A stretch of 51,267 nt of DNA from Chloroflexota bacterium (lineage in GTDB: Bacteria > Chloroflexota > Anaerolineae > JAAEKA01), in the NCBI GenBank assembly GCA_029558955.1, contig JAKQCW010000329.1, positions 1 to 51,267 on the forward strand, in the 5' to 3' direction. The position numbers and the translations under genes are program-made. Each line of letters opens with the position of its first letter. Position 1 is the first letter of the stretch. Under the pieces are notes generated by a model. That model saw nothing but the letters and a program-made list of their open reading frames with translations, ran no database searches and had not been told where the DNA came from. This document shows, piece by piece, positions 38,974 through 47,340 of this stretch.

Positions 38974-39002
38974 ATTGTAAACGATGCGGCCAGTTGTAGC
39001 AA
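38974..39002 (-). promoter_or_regulatory. Probable promoter of the defence operon
   Basis: On the minus strand, TTGCTA (38997-39002), a 17-bp spacer and TACAAT (38974-38979) match 4/6 and 5/6 of the sigma-70 consensus. Transcription would begin near 38967 and leave a leader of about 68 nt. No other promoter-like pair was noticed inside the nine-gene operon, where gaps do not exceed 36 bp. Confidence 0.6.
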
Positions 39003-39095
39003 AACGTGGCACGCGATGCTTTGACGAAGGATGGATTGACGCGCTGTCCCCTCCAAGCTGACAGCTGCCTGAGTGAAGGCCGCGGCCAGTCTGGC

Positions 39096-40463
39096 CTACA
39101 GCATTGCCCGCTTCTTTGCCGGTCGGCTCAGCTCTGCCACCAACGCCAGCAGCTCTTGCTCCAGCGCCTGCCAGTTGTACTGGGTCTCGAAGGCGCGGCG
39201 ACCGTTGGCGCCCAGGCGGCGGGCTTCGGCTGGATCGTCCAACAGCCGGGTTATGGCCGCGGCCACGGCCTCTACGTCGCTGGGATCCACCAGCAGGCCG
39301 CAGTCGGCGCCGGCCACCACGGCCCGGTTGGCGGGGAAATCGCTGATGATCACCGGCAGGGCGCAGGCCATGTACTCGAACAGCTTGACCGGCAGCGCGA
39401 CGGTGTAGCGTTCGATGGGCTGCAACAGGGCCAGCGCCACATCGGCCGAGGCGAGCTGATCGGGCACCTGGTCGAACTGCACCCAGCCCACCGGCTCCAC
39501 CTGGCTTTCCAGGCCGGCCACGGCCTGCCAGAAGGCCGCCTCCTCCCCTTGATTCGTCCACGCGCCCAAGAGACGCAGCCGCGGCCGCCGCCCCTGCGCT
39601 GCCAGCCGCTGCATGGCGGCGGCGATCACCAACAGACCACGGTCGGTGGAAAAACGCCCGGCATAGACCAACTGGCCAGCCTTCCCGCTCTTGCCGCTGT
39701 GGCCGGTCTCATCGCTCTTGCCGCTGTGGCCGGTCTCCGACCGAGCCACGCCCGCCTCGCTGTGGCCGGTCTCATCGCTCTTGCCGCTGTGGCCGGTCTC
39801 CGACCGAGCCACGCCGCGCGCAAAGTCCCCAGGCGGGTAGTGTCCGATGATCACCACGCGTCGATTGTGGTAGCGGCGGGCGATGCGCTCATCCACGGTG
39901 ACCACGGCCGCCGCGCTGCGGCTCAACAGCTGCTCGGCCGCCGCGATCAACGGCAGCAGCACCTTGCCGGCCAGTCCGGTCAGCCGCGGCCGCTGCAGCT
40001 CGGTGTAGTACTCGTGCGCGTCGTAGATCACCGGCCGGCGCCGGATCTTGGCCCACAGCCAGCCGGGCGGCAGCGTGTCGAAGTCGTGGCAGTACACCAC
40101 GGCCGGCCGCAGCCGGTTCAACTGGCGCCAGGCATGCAGCCAGAAGCGGGGCAGCCGCAGCGCCTGGCGCAGCCCCGCGCCGTAGCTGGAGCGCACATCC
40201 TGCACCCGCTGCACCATGAACGCTCCAGCGGGCCAGCGCTGGCCGCTCTGCGGCTGCGCCGGGCTCTGTTCCTGGCTGAAACCGGGCTGCACCAGCTCCG
40301 CCGCCGGGTACTTGCCCTCGCGATCCCAGGCGATCACCGTCACTTCGTAGCCAGCCTCAGCCAGCGAGCGCGCCTCTTTCAGCACGCGCGGATCGGGCCG
40401 GAAGGCGTTGGACAACAGCATCGCCACCCGAACTGGCTCCGTTTGTCTCGATTCGTTGCTCAT
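39096..40463 (-). CDS. Family 4 glycosyltransferase with in-frame repeat insertion
   Basis: The ATG at 40463 overlaps the upstream flippase stop by four bases. The 455-aa GT-B enzyme starts RVAMLLSNAFRPDPRVLKEA. It has the acceptor-domain segment YDAHEYYTELQRPRL and the donor-domain segment LPVKLFEYMACALPVIISDFPANR, where the Glu binds the nucleotide-sugar ribose. Between the two domains, after GHYPPGDFARG, lies a 21-residue repeat beginning GVARSETGHSG, present almost twice. It is encoded by the same hairpin core found in the intergenic arrays. The insert falls in the interdomain linker, so the enzyme may tolerate it. Substrate is unknown. This gene flanks the defence island on the right. 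Confidence 0.85.
   Translation of the reverse strand: MSNESRQTEPVRVAMLLSNAFRPDPRVLKEARSLAEAGYEVTVIAWDREGKYPAAELVQPGFSQEQSPAQPQSGQRWPAGAFMVQRVQDVRSSYGAGLRQALRLPRFWLHAWRQLNRLRPAVVYCHDFDTLPPGWLWAKIRRRPVIYDAHEYYTELQRPRLTGLAGKVLLPLIAAAEQLLSRSAAAVVTVDERIARRYHNRRVVIIGHYPPGDFARGVARSETGHSGKSDETGHSEAGVARSETGHSGKSDETGHSGKSGKAGQLVYAGRFSTDRGLLVIAAAMQRLAAQGRRPRLRLLGAWTNQGEEAAFWQAVAGLESQVEPVGWVQFDQVPDQLASADVALALLQPIERYTVALPVKLFEYMACALPVIISDFPANRAVVAGADCGLLVDPSDVEAVAAAITRLLDDPAEARRLGANGRRAFETQYNWQALEQELLALVAELSRPAKKRAML
39696..39815. repeat. Hairpin repeats inside a glycosyltransferase gene (63-bp unit, almost two copies)
   Basis: Copies begin at 39696 and 39759. The second is identical to the first over 57 bp (to 39815). 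Each unit has two GCTGTGGCCGGTCTC starts and one complete hairpin core GGCCGGTCTCCGACCGAGCC. The 63-bp period keeps the reading frame. This is the same core as the arrays at 11146 and 20535. Confidence 0.92.
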
Positions 40464-41929
40464 CGTCTGACCTTGCCGGCCATTTGCCGGGCCAACTGCG
40501 CCGCGCGCGCCTGCTCGCCCGGCGTGAAAAAGCGCGTCAACCACAGCAGCAGGGGCAGGCTGGCCAGCAGGAGGAGGTCCAGGACCATGCTCACCCACAC
40601 GTTGGCTGTGGGAACCAGCCGCCAGCTCACCATGAACAGCGCCAGCGCGACGAGGATCAGCCGCAACAGTCGGCCCCACTGATAGTGTACCGGGTAGATG
40701 CGCTGTCCGATGACCAGGGCCATGATGAAGAGCACCGTGAAGGCGGCCAGGGTGTTGATGGCCGCGGCCATGACGCCGAAGCGCGGCGCCAGCAGCAGGT
40801 TCAGCCCGATGTTCAGCGCCGCGGCCAGGATGGTCAGCGCGGCCACCCAGCCGGTGCGCTTGCGAAACAACATGCCGTTGACCGGGAAGAAGTAGAGATA
40901 GCGCATCACGTAGCCCGCGGCGATCCAGGGCACGATGGCGGCCGCGCCCCAGTAGGCTGGCGTGGCCATGATGCGGATCACCTCAGGCGCCAGCATGGCC
41001 ACGGCCAGCGCCAGCAGCACCATCAAGGCCACCTGGTAGGTGATGAAAGAGCCGATCATGGAATCGTTCTTGCGCTCGCCCGCGTTCTGGTAGAAGAAGG
41101 GTTGCCAGGCATTGTTCAGCGCCATGGCGATCAAATTGAGCAGCACGCCGAACTGATAGCCCAGCGTGTAGAGACCCAAGGCCTCGCGTGAGACCAGCCG
41201 GTCCAGCACGATGCGGTCGGAGACGTTCAGACCCCAAGTGCCCAGGATGAAGGGGAGCAGCGGCAGGCTGAAGCGCAGCGAGGAGCGCAGCAGCGGCCAG
41301 GAGAAGCTCAGTGCGCCGGCCCGGCCCAGCACCCACAGCGCGGGCAGGGCCATCACCGCGGCGGACAGCAGTTGTCCCCAGAGACTGCCCAGCGCGCCCA
41401 GCCCCAGCCCGACCACGAAAAGGATGATCAGCGCCGTGGTCAGGCCGAAATCGACCAGGCTGAAGGAGATGAAATAGAGCGCCTGCTGGCGGGCGCGCAG
41501 GAGCTGCAAGGCCAGCACCGACACCACGGTGATGCCGGAGTTCCAGATCGTCAGCAAAACGAAGGGGCGAAAAGGGGTGTTGGGCAGCAGCCAGCCGAAG
41601 ATGGCGGGGCCAAAGAGCGTCAACAGCAGCGCGCCCAGCAGGCCGCTCAGCAAACCGAAGAGGGTGATGGTGCCCACGTAGCGGCGCAGGGTGGCGTCAT
41701 CCTCCTGATAGTCGAAGTAGAAACGCACCAGCGCGGCCGGCAACCCCAGCGCCATCAACGCCGACAGCAGGGCAAACACCGGGCTCATCACCCCCAGGAT
41801 GGCGTAGTCGGACACCGTCAGCAGCCGGGTGTAGATGGGCAACAGCAGGAAGGAGAGGCTGCTGCGCAATACCTCGCCGATGGTGTAGAGCGAGGACTGG
41901 CCGGCCAGTTGCTTGCCTTTGGCGAACAT
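40460..41929 (-). CDS. Polysaccharide flippase (Wzx/MOP superfamily), first copy
   Basis: The ATG at 41929 lies three bases after the upstream stop and begins MFAKGKQLAGQSSLYTIGEV. The 489-aa protein has about twelve to fourteen hydrophobic helices and the MOP-family pattern at the N-terminus (SLSFLLLPIYTRLLTVSDYAILGVMSPVFALLSALMALGLPAALVRFY). Such proteins move undecaprenyl-diphosphate-linked oligosaccharide across the membrane. A second flippase of the same superfamily lies at 47341, which hints at two glycan products or a merged locus. It overlaps the downstream glycosyltransferase by four bases. Confidence 0.88.
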   Translation of the reverse strand: MFAKGKQLAGQSSLYTIGEVLRSSLSFLLLPIYTRLLTVSDYAILGVMSPVFALLSALMALGLPAALVRFYFDYQEDDATLRRYVGTITLFGLLSGLLGALLLTLFGPAIFGWLLPNTPFRPFVLLTIWNSGITVVSVLALQLLRARQQALYFISFSLVDFGLTTALIILFVVGLGLGALGSLWGQLLSAAVMALPALWVLGRAGALSFSWPLLRSSLRFSLPLLPFILGTWGLNVSDRIVLDRLVSREALGLYTLGYQFGVLLNLIAMALNNAWQPFFYQNAGERKNDSMIGSFITYQVALMVLLALAVAMLAPEVIRIMATPAYWGAAAIVPWIAAGYVMRYLYFFPVNGMLFRKRTGWVAALTILAAALNIGLNLLLAPRFGVMAAAINTLAAFTVLFIMALVIGQRIYPVHYQWGRLLRLILVALALFMVSWRLVPTANVWVSMVLDLLLLASLPLLLWLTRFFTPGEQARAAQLARQMAGKVRR

Positions 41930-41931
41930 GG

Positions 41932-43071
41932 TCAATGCTTCTCCCCGGAAATGGAGGGTGTGGGCTGGGGTCGTTGGCCGGCCGCCAGGTGCTGGTAGAT
42001 GGCCTCGTAGCGCGCCAGGCACAGGCGGCGGTCCGCCCGTTGCTGCACCAGACGCACGGCCGCGGCTCGAATCGAGGCGTGCAGCGCCGGGTCGTCCAGC
42101 AGACGCACGATCGCGTCGGCCAGGGCGTGGGCATCCCCCACCGGCGTCAGCAGGCCCTCCTGTTCCTGCCGCACCCAGGCGCGCAGCGACGGCAGATCGC
42201 TGACCACTGGCGCCGCGCCGCAGGCCATGGCCTCCAGCACCGACTGCGGCGCGCCGTCGGAGGAGGGCACGGAGATGACCACGGCGGCCTGGCGGTAGAG
42301 GTCGGCGATGGCGCGGTCATCGGGCAGATCGCCGACATAGGCGACCGCATCGGCCGCCCCGGCTGCGGCCACCTGCCGCCGGAACTCGGCCAGCAGGCCG
42401 GCGTCGGCGCTGTAGGTGCGGATCATGAAGCGGGCGTCGGGCCGCCGGGCCAGGACCAGGGGGATGGCCGCGGCCACGGTCAGCGGCTGATAGACCGGCT
42501 GCACGCCGCGGATGCTCAACACCAGCGGCCCCGCCTCTCCTGTCATGCTGAGGGCCGCCGAAGCATCCCCTGGACGAAACACCGTCGTGTCCACGCCCCA
42601 GGGCGCCAGCTCAATTCGTTGGCGATCGGCCCCCAGCGCCAGCGCCGCCTCCAGCAGGGGCTGGGAGACGCAGGTGATGTAATCGGCGCGGCGCAGGGTC
42701 CAGCGGGCTAGTTGGCGTTGCATTGGGGAGCGCGCCGGGCCCAGCAGCAGGTCCGAGCCCCAGGCCGTCACCAACAGGGGGCGAAAGCCGGCCGCCGCGC
42801 CCAGCCAGCCGGCGCTGGCCACCTGATGCGCGTGCAGCACATCGGGCTGGATCTGCCGCACCAGCCGGCGCACCGCCTGCGCCCAGACGAGATAGCGCAG
42901 CTTGGCCGCGTTGTTCTGTTGGGTCAGATCGTGGAAGGCGGCCCCGGCCGGCGGCTGTGCGGTCAGCGTCTTTTCGCCGATCAGGTGCAGATCGTGGCCC
43001 AGGTCGGCGAAATGGCGCACCCAGCGGCGGGTGTGGATGCTGTTGGGGTTGGCGATGAGGCAGAGGCGCAT
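41932..43071 (-). CDS. Family 4 glycosyltransferase
   Basis: The 379-aa GT-B protein opens MRLCLIANPNSIHTRRWVRHF, a typical acceptor-domain start. It continues with DVLHAHQVASAGWLG and LVTAWGSDLL. The C-terminal donor-binding stretch is VVISVPSSDGAPQSVLEAMACGAAPVVSDLP with the expected Glu (VLEAMACG). Like other GT4 members it should transfer a sugar from a nucleotide donor to a lipid-linked acceptor at the inner membrane face; the specific linkage cannot be read. AGGA precedes the ATG. It sits 34 bases after the GT2 gene's stop and just before a flippase. Confidence 0.88.
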   Translation of the reverse strand: MRLCLIANPNSIHTRRWVRHFADLGHDLHLIGEKTLTAQPPAGAAFHDLTQQNNAAKLRYLVWAQAVRRLVRQIQPDVLHAHQVASAGWLGAAAGFRPLLVTAWGSDLLLGPARSPMQRQLARWTLRRADYITCVSQPLLEAALALGADRQRIELAPWGVDTTVFRPGDASAALSMTGEAGPLVLSIRGVQPVYQPLTVAAAIPLVLARRPDARFMIRTYSADAGLLAEFRRQVAAAGAADAVAYVGDLPDDRAIADLYRQAAVVISVPSSDGAPQSVLEAMACGAAPVVSDLPSLRAWVRQEQEGLLTPVGDAHALADAIVRLLDDPALHASIRAAAVRLVQQRADRRLCLARYEAIYQHLAAGQRPQPTPSISGEKH

Positions 43072-43105
43072 GAAGGGTCCTGGCAGGCGGTTGCGGGGGG
43101 CGCGG

Positions 43106-44005
43106 CTAGTGCAGCCGCGCCTGAACTGCCCAGAGCGAGTTCTTGAGCAGCGCGCGCCGGGGAATGTCGGGATCGGCGGCCAATTTCCAGGCGTAGCTGG
43201 CGGCGCCGCGATAGTCCTGCTCGAGCAGCAGCGCGTTCACGGCCTTGAAATGCCAGCGCGCCAGGCTTTGCTCGATCTGTGGCCTGTAGGCTGGGTCCAG
43301 ATTGTCGTAGAAAAGCCTCAGAATCGTCAGAATCTGCCGGCGACGATCCGAGGAGACCTTGGGCGACCAGACCCCGCCGGCATGAACCCGGTACACCGCC
43401 ATCACCTGGTCGATATAGCCGATGTCGCCGTGCTGGGCGTTGAGCACGTGCAGCGGCCAGTCGCCGGCCGGCGCCTTGAGATACCAGTCGGGGAAGCTGT
43501 CGAACAGGCGATTGCGGAACATCACTGAGCAGGTGGGGATCATGTTCTGTTCCAGCAGATCCTCCAGGGTATAGCGGGCGCGGGCCGCCCGCACCACTTT
43601 CGTCGTGTGCGGGTCAGCTTCGTCGCGGGTTTCGACGGCATGGAAACAGATCGAGTGGTCAGGGTGTGCGTCCAGAAAATCCACCTGCTGTTGCAGCTTG
43701 TGGGGCGAGGTCCAGTAGTCGTCTCCCTCCAGAATGGCGATGTAGTCGCCGCGGCAGGCGCGAAAGGCATCCAGGAAGTTCTGGCGTCCGCCGATGTTGC
43801 GTTCCCGCAGGATGGGCTTGATCTGATCGGGATAGCGGCGCTGCCAGGCGGTCACGACCGCGCGCGTCTGGTCGGTGGAACAGTCCTCGGCCACCACCTG
43901 CTCCCAGAGGAAGTCAGTCTGTTGGGCCAGCACGCTCTCGATGGCCTGACCGATGTACTGCTCATGGTTGTAGGTCGTGGTCAGCACGCTCACTTTGACG
44001 CTCAT
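43106..44005 (-). CDS. Family 2 glycosyltransferase
   Basis: The 299-aa GT-A protein has the standard start VSVLTTTYNHEQYIGQAIESVL, the first acidic motif AEDCSTDQT, and the metal-binding DxD-type LEGDDYWTSPHKLQQQ. APAGDWPLHVLNAQHG supplies the later conserved Asp. It lacks membrane helices. It adds one sugar residue in the polysaccharide pathway; donor and acceptor are unknown. Its ATG overlaps the aminotransferase stop by four bases (ATGA). Confidence 0.9.
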   Translation of the reverse strand: MSVKVSVLTTTYNHEQYIGQAIESVLAQQTDFLWEQVVAEDCSTDQTRAVVTAWQRRYPDQIKPILRERNIGGRQNFLDAFRACRGDYIAILEGDDYWTSPHKLQQQVDFLDAHPDHSICFHAVETRDEADPHTTKVVRAARARYTLEDLLEQNMIPTCSVMFRNRLFDSFPDWYLKAPAGDWPLHVLNAQHGDIGYIDQVMAVYRVHAGGVWSPKVSSDRRRQILTILRLFYDNLDPAYRPQIEQSLARWHFKAVNALLLEQDYRGAASYAWKLAADPDIPRRALLKNSLWAVQARLH

Positions 44006-45216
44006 GCCGCGCTCCGGGCAGGCGCGGCCAGGCGCGCGCTGATCTCCGCGCCGTGCTCCACCACAAAACGAATCAGTTGGCTGATCTGACTGATCGCCTG
44101 GGCATCGATGGCCGTGCCGGTGGGCAGGATCAGCACCCGTTGCGTCAACTGTTCGGTGACCGGCAACAGCAGCCTCGCGTGGGGGAAATAGGAGCGGTAG
44201 GGCTCCATCTGATGACAGCCAGGGTAGAAATAGCGCCGGGCGCGCACGTTCTCCGCGTGCAACACCTGCACCAGATGATCGCGGCTGATGCCGCTGGCCG
44301 GCGCATCGATTTCAGCGGTGATGTACTGGAAGTTGTTGCGCTCCTGCGGGTCATAGCGCAGAAGGCGCAGCCCAGATACCTCCGCCAACTCCCGATGATA
44401 GTGTTCGTAGTTGCGCTGATTGATCGCCACGAATTCCGTGAGGCTCTCCAGGCCGGTCAGCCCCATCGCGGCCGAGACCTCGCTCATCTTGCCGTTGGTG
44501 CCGATGTAGATGACCCGATCCAGGCCCGCAAAGCCGAAGTTCTGCATCAGGCGGATCTTGGCGGCCAGCGCATCGTCGTTGGTGGTCACCGCGCCCCCCT
44601 CGAAGGTGTTGAAGAACTTGGTGGCGTGGAAACTGAACACCTCGGCGTCGCCGAAATTGCCGATCATCTGGCCGCGATAGGAGCAGCCAAAGGCGTGGGC
44701 CGCGTCGAACATCAGCCGCAGGTTGCGGCGGCGGGCGATGTCGGTCAACGCGTCCACCGCGCAGGGCTGGCCCCAGACGTGGACGCCGACGATTCCGGTG
44801 GTGCGCGGCGTGATCAGCGCCTCGATGCGCTGCGGGTCCAGGTTGTGGCTGTGTGGCTCCACGTCGCAGAACACCGGGGTGATCTCCTGCCATTGCAGGG
44901 CATGGGCGGTGGCGACGAAGGTGAAGGCGGGGACGATGACCTCGCCGCGCAGTTCCAGAGCGCGCGCCGCGATCTCCAGCGCCACCGTGCCGTTGCACAT
45001 GGCGATGCAGTGCTTGACCCCCAGGTACGCGGCCAACTGCTGCTCCAGCTCCTCGACAAAGGGCCCGTGATTGGTGAGCCAGCGGCGATCGAGCATGTCG
45101 TCGATGCGGGCCAGCAGGCGCGCCCGGTCGCCGACATTGGGCCGTCCCACGTGCAAAGTCTCGGCGAACGCGGCCGGGCCGCCGAACAAAGCCAGATCTT
45201 CCAGGGAGCGTTTCAT
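44002..45216 (-). CDS. DegT/DnrJ/EryC1/StrS-type sugar aminotransferase
   Basis: The 404-aa PLP enzyme has the cofactor Lys200 in FSFHATKFFNTFEGGAV, Asp171 and His174 in FDAAHAFG, and the dimer-contributed segment NNFQYITAEID. It transaminates a keto-sugar nucleotide. Two donors are plausible: the 3-keto product of the WbpA/WbpB-like pair (as WbpE does), or a 4-keto sugar from the LegB-like dehydratase at 49611. The RRYFYPGCHQMEPYR ending recalls 4-amino-4,6-dideoxy-sugar transaminases, which slightly favours the second. Both neighbours overlap it by four bases, so translation is tightly coupled. Confidence 0.9.
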   Translation of the reverse strand: MKRSLEDLALFGGPAAFAETLHVGRPNVGDRARLLARIDDMLDRRWLTNHGPFVEELEQQLAAYLGVKHCIAMCNGTVALEIAARALELRGEVIVPAFTFVATAHALQWQEITPVFCDVEPHSHNLDPQRIEALITPRTTGIVGVHVWGQPCAVDALTDIARRRNLRLMFDAAHAFGCSYRGQMIGNFGDAEVFSFHATKFFNTFEGGAVTTNDDALAAKIRLMQNFGFAGLDRVIYIGTNGKMSEVSAAMGLTGLESLTEFVAINQRNYEHYHRELAEVSGLRLLRYDPQERNNFQYITAEIDAPASGISRDHLVQVLHAENVRARRYFYPGCHQMEPYRSYFPHARLLLPVTEQLTQRVLILPTGTAIDAQAISQISQLIRFVVEHGAEISARLAAPARSAA

Positions 45217-46097
45217 GCTGACACCCCTTTGCTTTCGGGAGTCTGCGCGGCGCGCGGCGCAGTGGAGCGGCAGATCAACAGCGGCCGGCGATAGAACTCC
45301 CCCTTGAACTGCCCCAGATGATAGCCCGCGATCGCCTGGCTCAGCGCTGCGCTGTCAGGCTGCGGCTGGCCGGCCGCGGCGATCAACGCCGGCGGCAGGT
45401 TCCGGTAGACGATGTCGCCGCGCTCGTCACGCGTGGCGAAAGCCAGCGCCTGCACCTGCCAGCCGCTGCGACCCAGCACGTCGGTCAGCCACCGCACCAT
45501 GCCGGCCTGGTCGTGGGGATCAACGATCGGCTGCGCCTTGTCGCCCCCCCAGTTGTAGCCCATCTGAAAGACCAGCCGCGACCCCTTGCCGGCCAGCTTG
45601 CTCAGATAGGCCTGGGCGTAGGGGGCCAGCGCCTGCGGCCCGGCCACCAGGCCGCGGTCGAAATCATGCCCCGCGTGGTGGAGCACATTCAGGTGCAGCA
45701 GCACGTCGCAGTGGGGCAACTGGTCGATGGCGGCCAGGTCCACCGGCTGGGCCTCGACCGCGACGTTGCCCAGCTCGAAGGCATCCACCACCAGGCGGAT
45801 GAAATCGACATGGTTCGGATGGCTCTCGTAGGCCACGAAGCTGCAATCGGGATGCCGGTGCGCCAGGGAGAGGACGAAGAAGCCGGTGTTTGCGCCGATA
45901 TCCGCCACGGTTTGGTGGGCTGACAACTCCAGCGCCGGCGTCAGCCAGGCATAGCGCGCCCGGTCGCCGCGCCAGCTCTCGTCGATGGTCTCCTGATAGC
46001 CCAGGGCTTCCTGCACGAACGCGGGCACATTTTGATAGTTGGCGTGCTTGGAGCTGTCCCCATAGAGTTGTTGCAGTTGTTGTTGCAGTTGGTTCAT
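45213..46097 (-). CDS. Class I SAM methyltransferase in the glycan cluster
   Basis: The 294-aa protein has SAM motif I VADIGANTGFFVLSLAHRHP (about 64-83), then an acidic beta-2 end (VAYESHPNHVDF) and LLHLNVLHHAGHDFD. The N-terminal stretch is Gln-rich (QLQQQLQQLYG). Its shape is between FkbM-type sugar O-methyltransferases and tRNA-wobble-like methyltransferases. The surroundings make sugar or lipid-glycan methylation likely. No membrane segment was seen. It overlaps the aminotransferase by four bases. Confidence 0.8.
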   Translation of the reverse strand: MNQLQQQLQQLYGDSSKHANYQNVPAFVQEALGYQETIDESWRGDRARYAWLTPALELSAHQTVADIGANTGFFVLSLAHRHPDCSFVAYESHPNHVDFIRLVVDAFELGNVAVEAQPVDLAAIDQLPHCDVLLHLNVLHHAGHDFDRGLVAGPQALAPYAQAYLSKLAGKGSRLVFQMGYNWGGDKAQPIVDPHDQAGMVRWLTDVLGRSGWQVQALAFATRDERGDIVYRNLPPALIAAAGQPQPDSAALSQAIAGYHLGQFKGEFYRRPLLICRSTAPRAAQTPESKGVSA

Positions 46098-46110
46098 GGT
46101 GTAGCCTGGT

Positions 46111-47334
46111 TCAGGCGGCCGGCGCGTGCCCGCGGTCGCTTGGTCTGTGCTCTGTCAGCCGGCGGCGCGCCGCCGCCTTCAATTCATGCAGGAAGAGGCC
46201 GGCCGTGTCCCGCCGGGCGTAGACATCGCTGCGCAGGTGGCGGAGCACGGCCCAGGTCCGGCGCCGCGGCGCACCGTCGTGCCAGCGCAGCGGCTTGCCC
46301 GCGGCCCAGGCCTCTGCCATGCCGCCCAGCCACAGATAGGCGGCCGCTGGCTGCACCGGCGCCGGGATGGCGCGCGGCGGCAGCGCCAGTTGATCGTCGA
46401 TGAATGCGTCGATCAGGGGGCTGCCGGCGTTGAGCAGAAGCTGGAACGGCCCCCAAAATCTGGGGTTGAGCTCGATGAACACATAGCCATCGCCCTGGCG
46501 GATGATCTCGATCATGGCCAGGCCCCAGAAGCCGAGCCCTTGCAGGATGGCGATGAACTGCGCGCTCACCGCTTCACGGTGTATCTGGGCCGCCTTGGCC
46601 AGCACGATGGACTTGCCCGCGGGCTGCTGGGCCAGGTTCTGCTGCGACCAAGCCGTCGCCTGGCCGTCGCGGGAGAGGTAGTATAGCAGATAGAAGCTGG
46701 GTCCGGCAACAAATTCCTCGAAGTAGAAGTCGGCCATGGTCTCGCTGCTGCGAAACGCGGCCAGCTCAGCGGCGTCGAAGATCAAATGCGGGTAGAGCGA
46801 TCGCTTGTCCGCGGTGACGTTGGTGCGCGGCTTGGCCACAAAGGGAAATTTCGGACGCGTCTCCAGAGTTATGGCGGAGGGAACGGCCACCCCCTGGCGC
46901 TGGCAGATGCGCGACATGGAGTGCTTGTCCGACACGCGGCGGTACAGGTCGAGGTCCACCAGGGGAATGGTGCAGCCGAGGCCGGCGAAAAAATCGCGGT
47001 TCTCCAGCAGAAACAGGTTGAAGTACTCGGATGTCGGGCTGACCACGAATTCCTGCACGCCGGTCTTGCCGCGGGCCTCGGCGATGCAGCGCGCCAGGTC
47101 GGCCAGATCCAGGCGATCCAGGTCGCGCACGGCTGCCACCTGGCGTCTGTAGCGGGTGCGCAGGATCGGGTCATCGGCTGTGCGCGCCACGATGCAGATC
47201 TCCAGGCCGCGGGCGGCCAGGGCGCGACAGAAGGCCACGACGGCGCGGGTGTTGGAGCCGCTGAAGATCAGGAAGGCCCGGCCCGCGCCGGCCGGGCCGC
47301 GGCGGATCGGGGTCGTTTCGGGGGTGTCGGCCAT
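46111..47334 (-). CDS. ATP-grasp domain protein
   Basis: The 407-aa protein has a pre-ATP-grasp Rossmann part (FLIFSGSNTRAVVAFCRALAARG), a central domain with FPFVAKPRTNVTADKR (nucleotide-binding Lys), and the metal-binding C-terminal segment GYVFIELNPRFWGPFQLLLNAG. ATP-grasp enzymes ligate a carboxylate to an amine or thiol through an acyl-phosphate. In a glycan cluster it could attach an amino acid to an amino sugar or uronate, but this is inferred from context only. It is 13 bases upstream of the methyltransferase and six bases after the second flippase. Confidence 0.85.
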   Translation of the reverse strand: MADTPETTPIRRGPAGAGRAFLIFSGSNTRAVVAFCRALAARGLEICIVARTADDPILRTRYRRQVAAVRDLDRLDLADLARCIAEARGKTGVQEFVVSPTSEYFNLFLLENRDFFAGLGCTIPLVDLDLYRRVSDKHSMSRICQRQGVAVPSAITLETRPKFPFVAKPRTNVTADKRSLYPHLIFDAAELAAFRSSETMADFYFEEFVAGPSFYLLYYLSRDGQATAWSQQNLAQQPAGKSIVLAKAAQIHREAVSAQFIAILQGLGFWGLAMIEIIRQGDGYVFIELNPRFWGPFQLLLNAGSPLIDAFIDDQLALPPRAIPAPVQPAAAYLWLGGMAEAWAAGKPLRWHDGAPRRRTWAVLRHLRSDVYARRDTAGLFLHELKAAARRRLTEHRPSDRGHAPAA

Positions 47335-47340
47335 CGCGGG

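Noticed and set aside
23106-39095. Prophage or integrative element
   Set aside because: No integrase, capsid, tail, conjugation or tRNA-attachment features were found on either side of the island.
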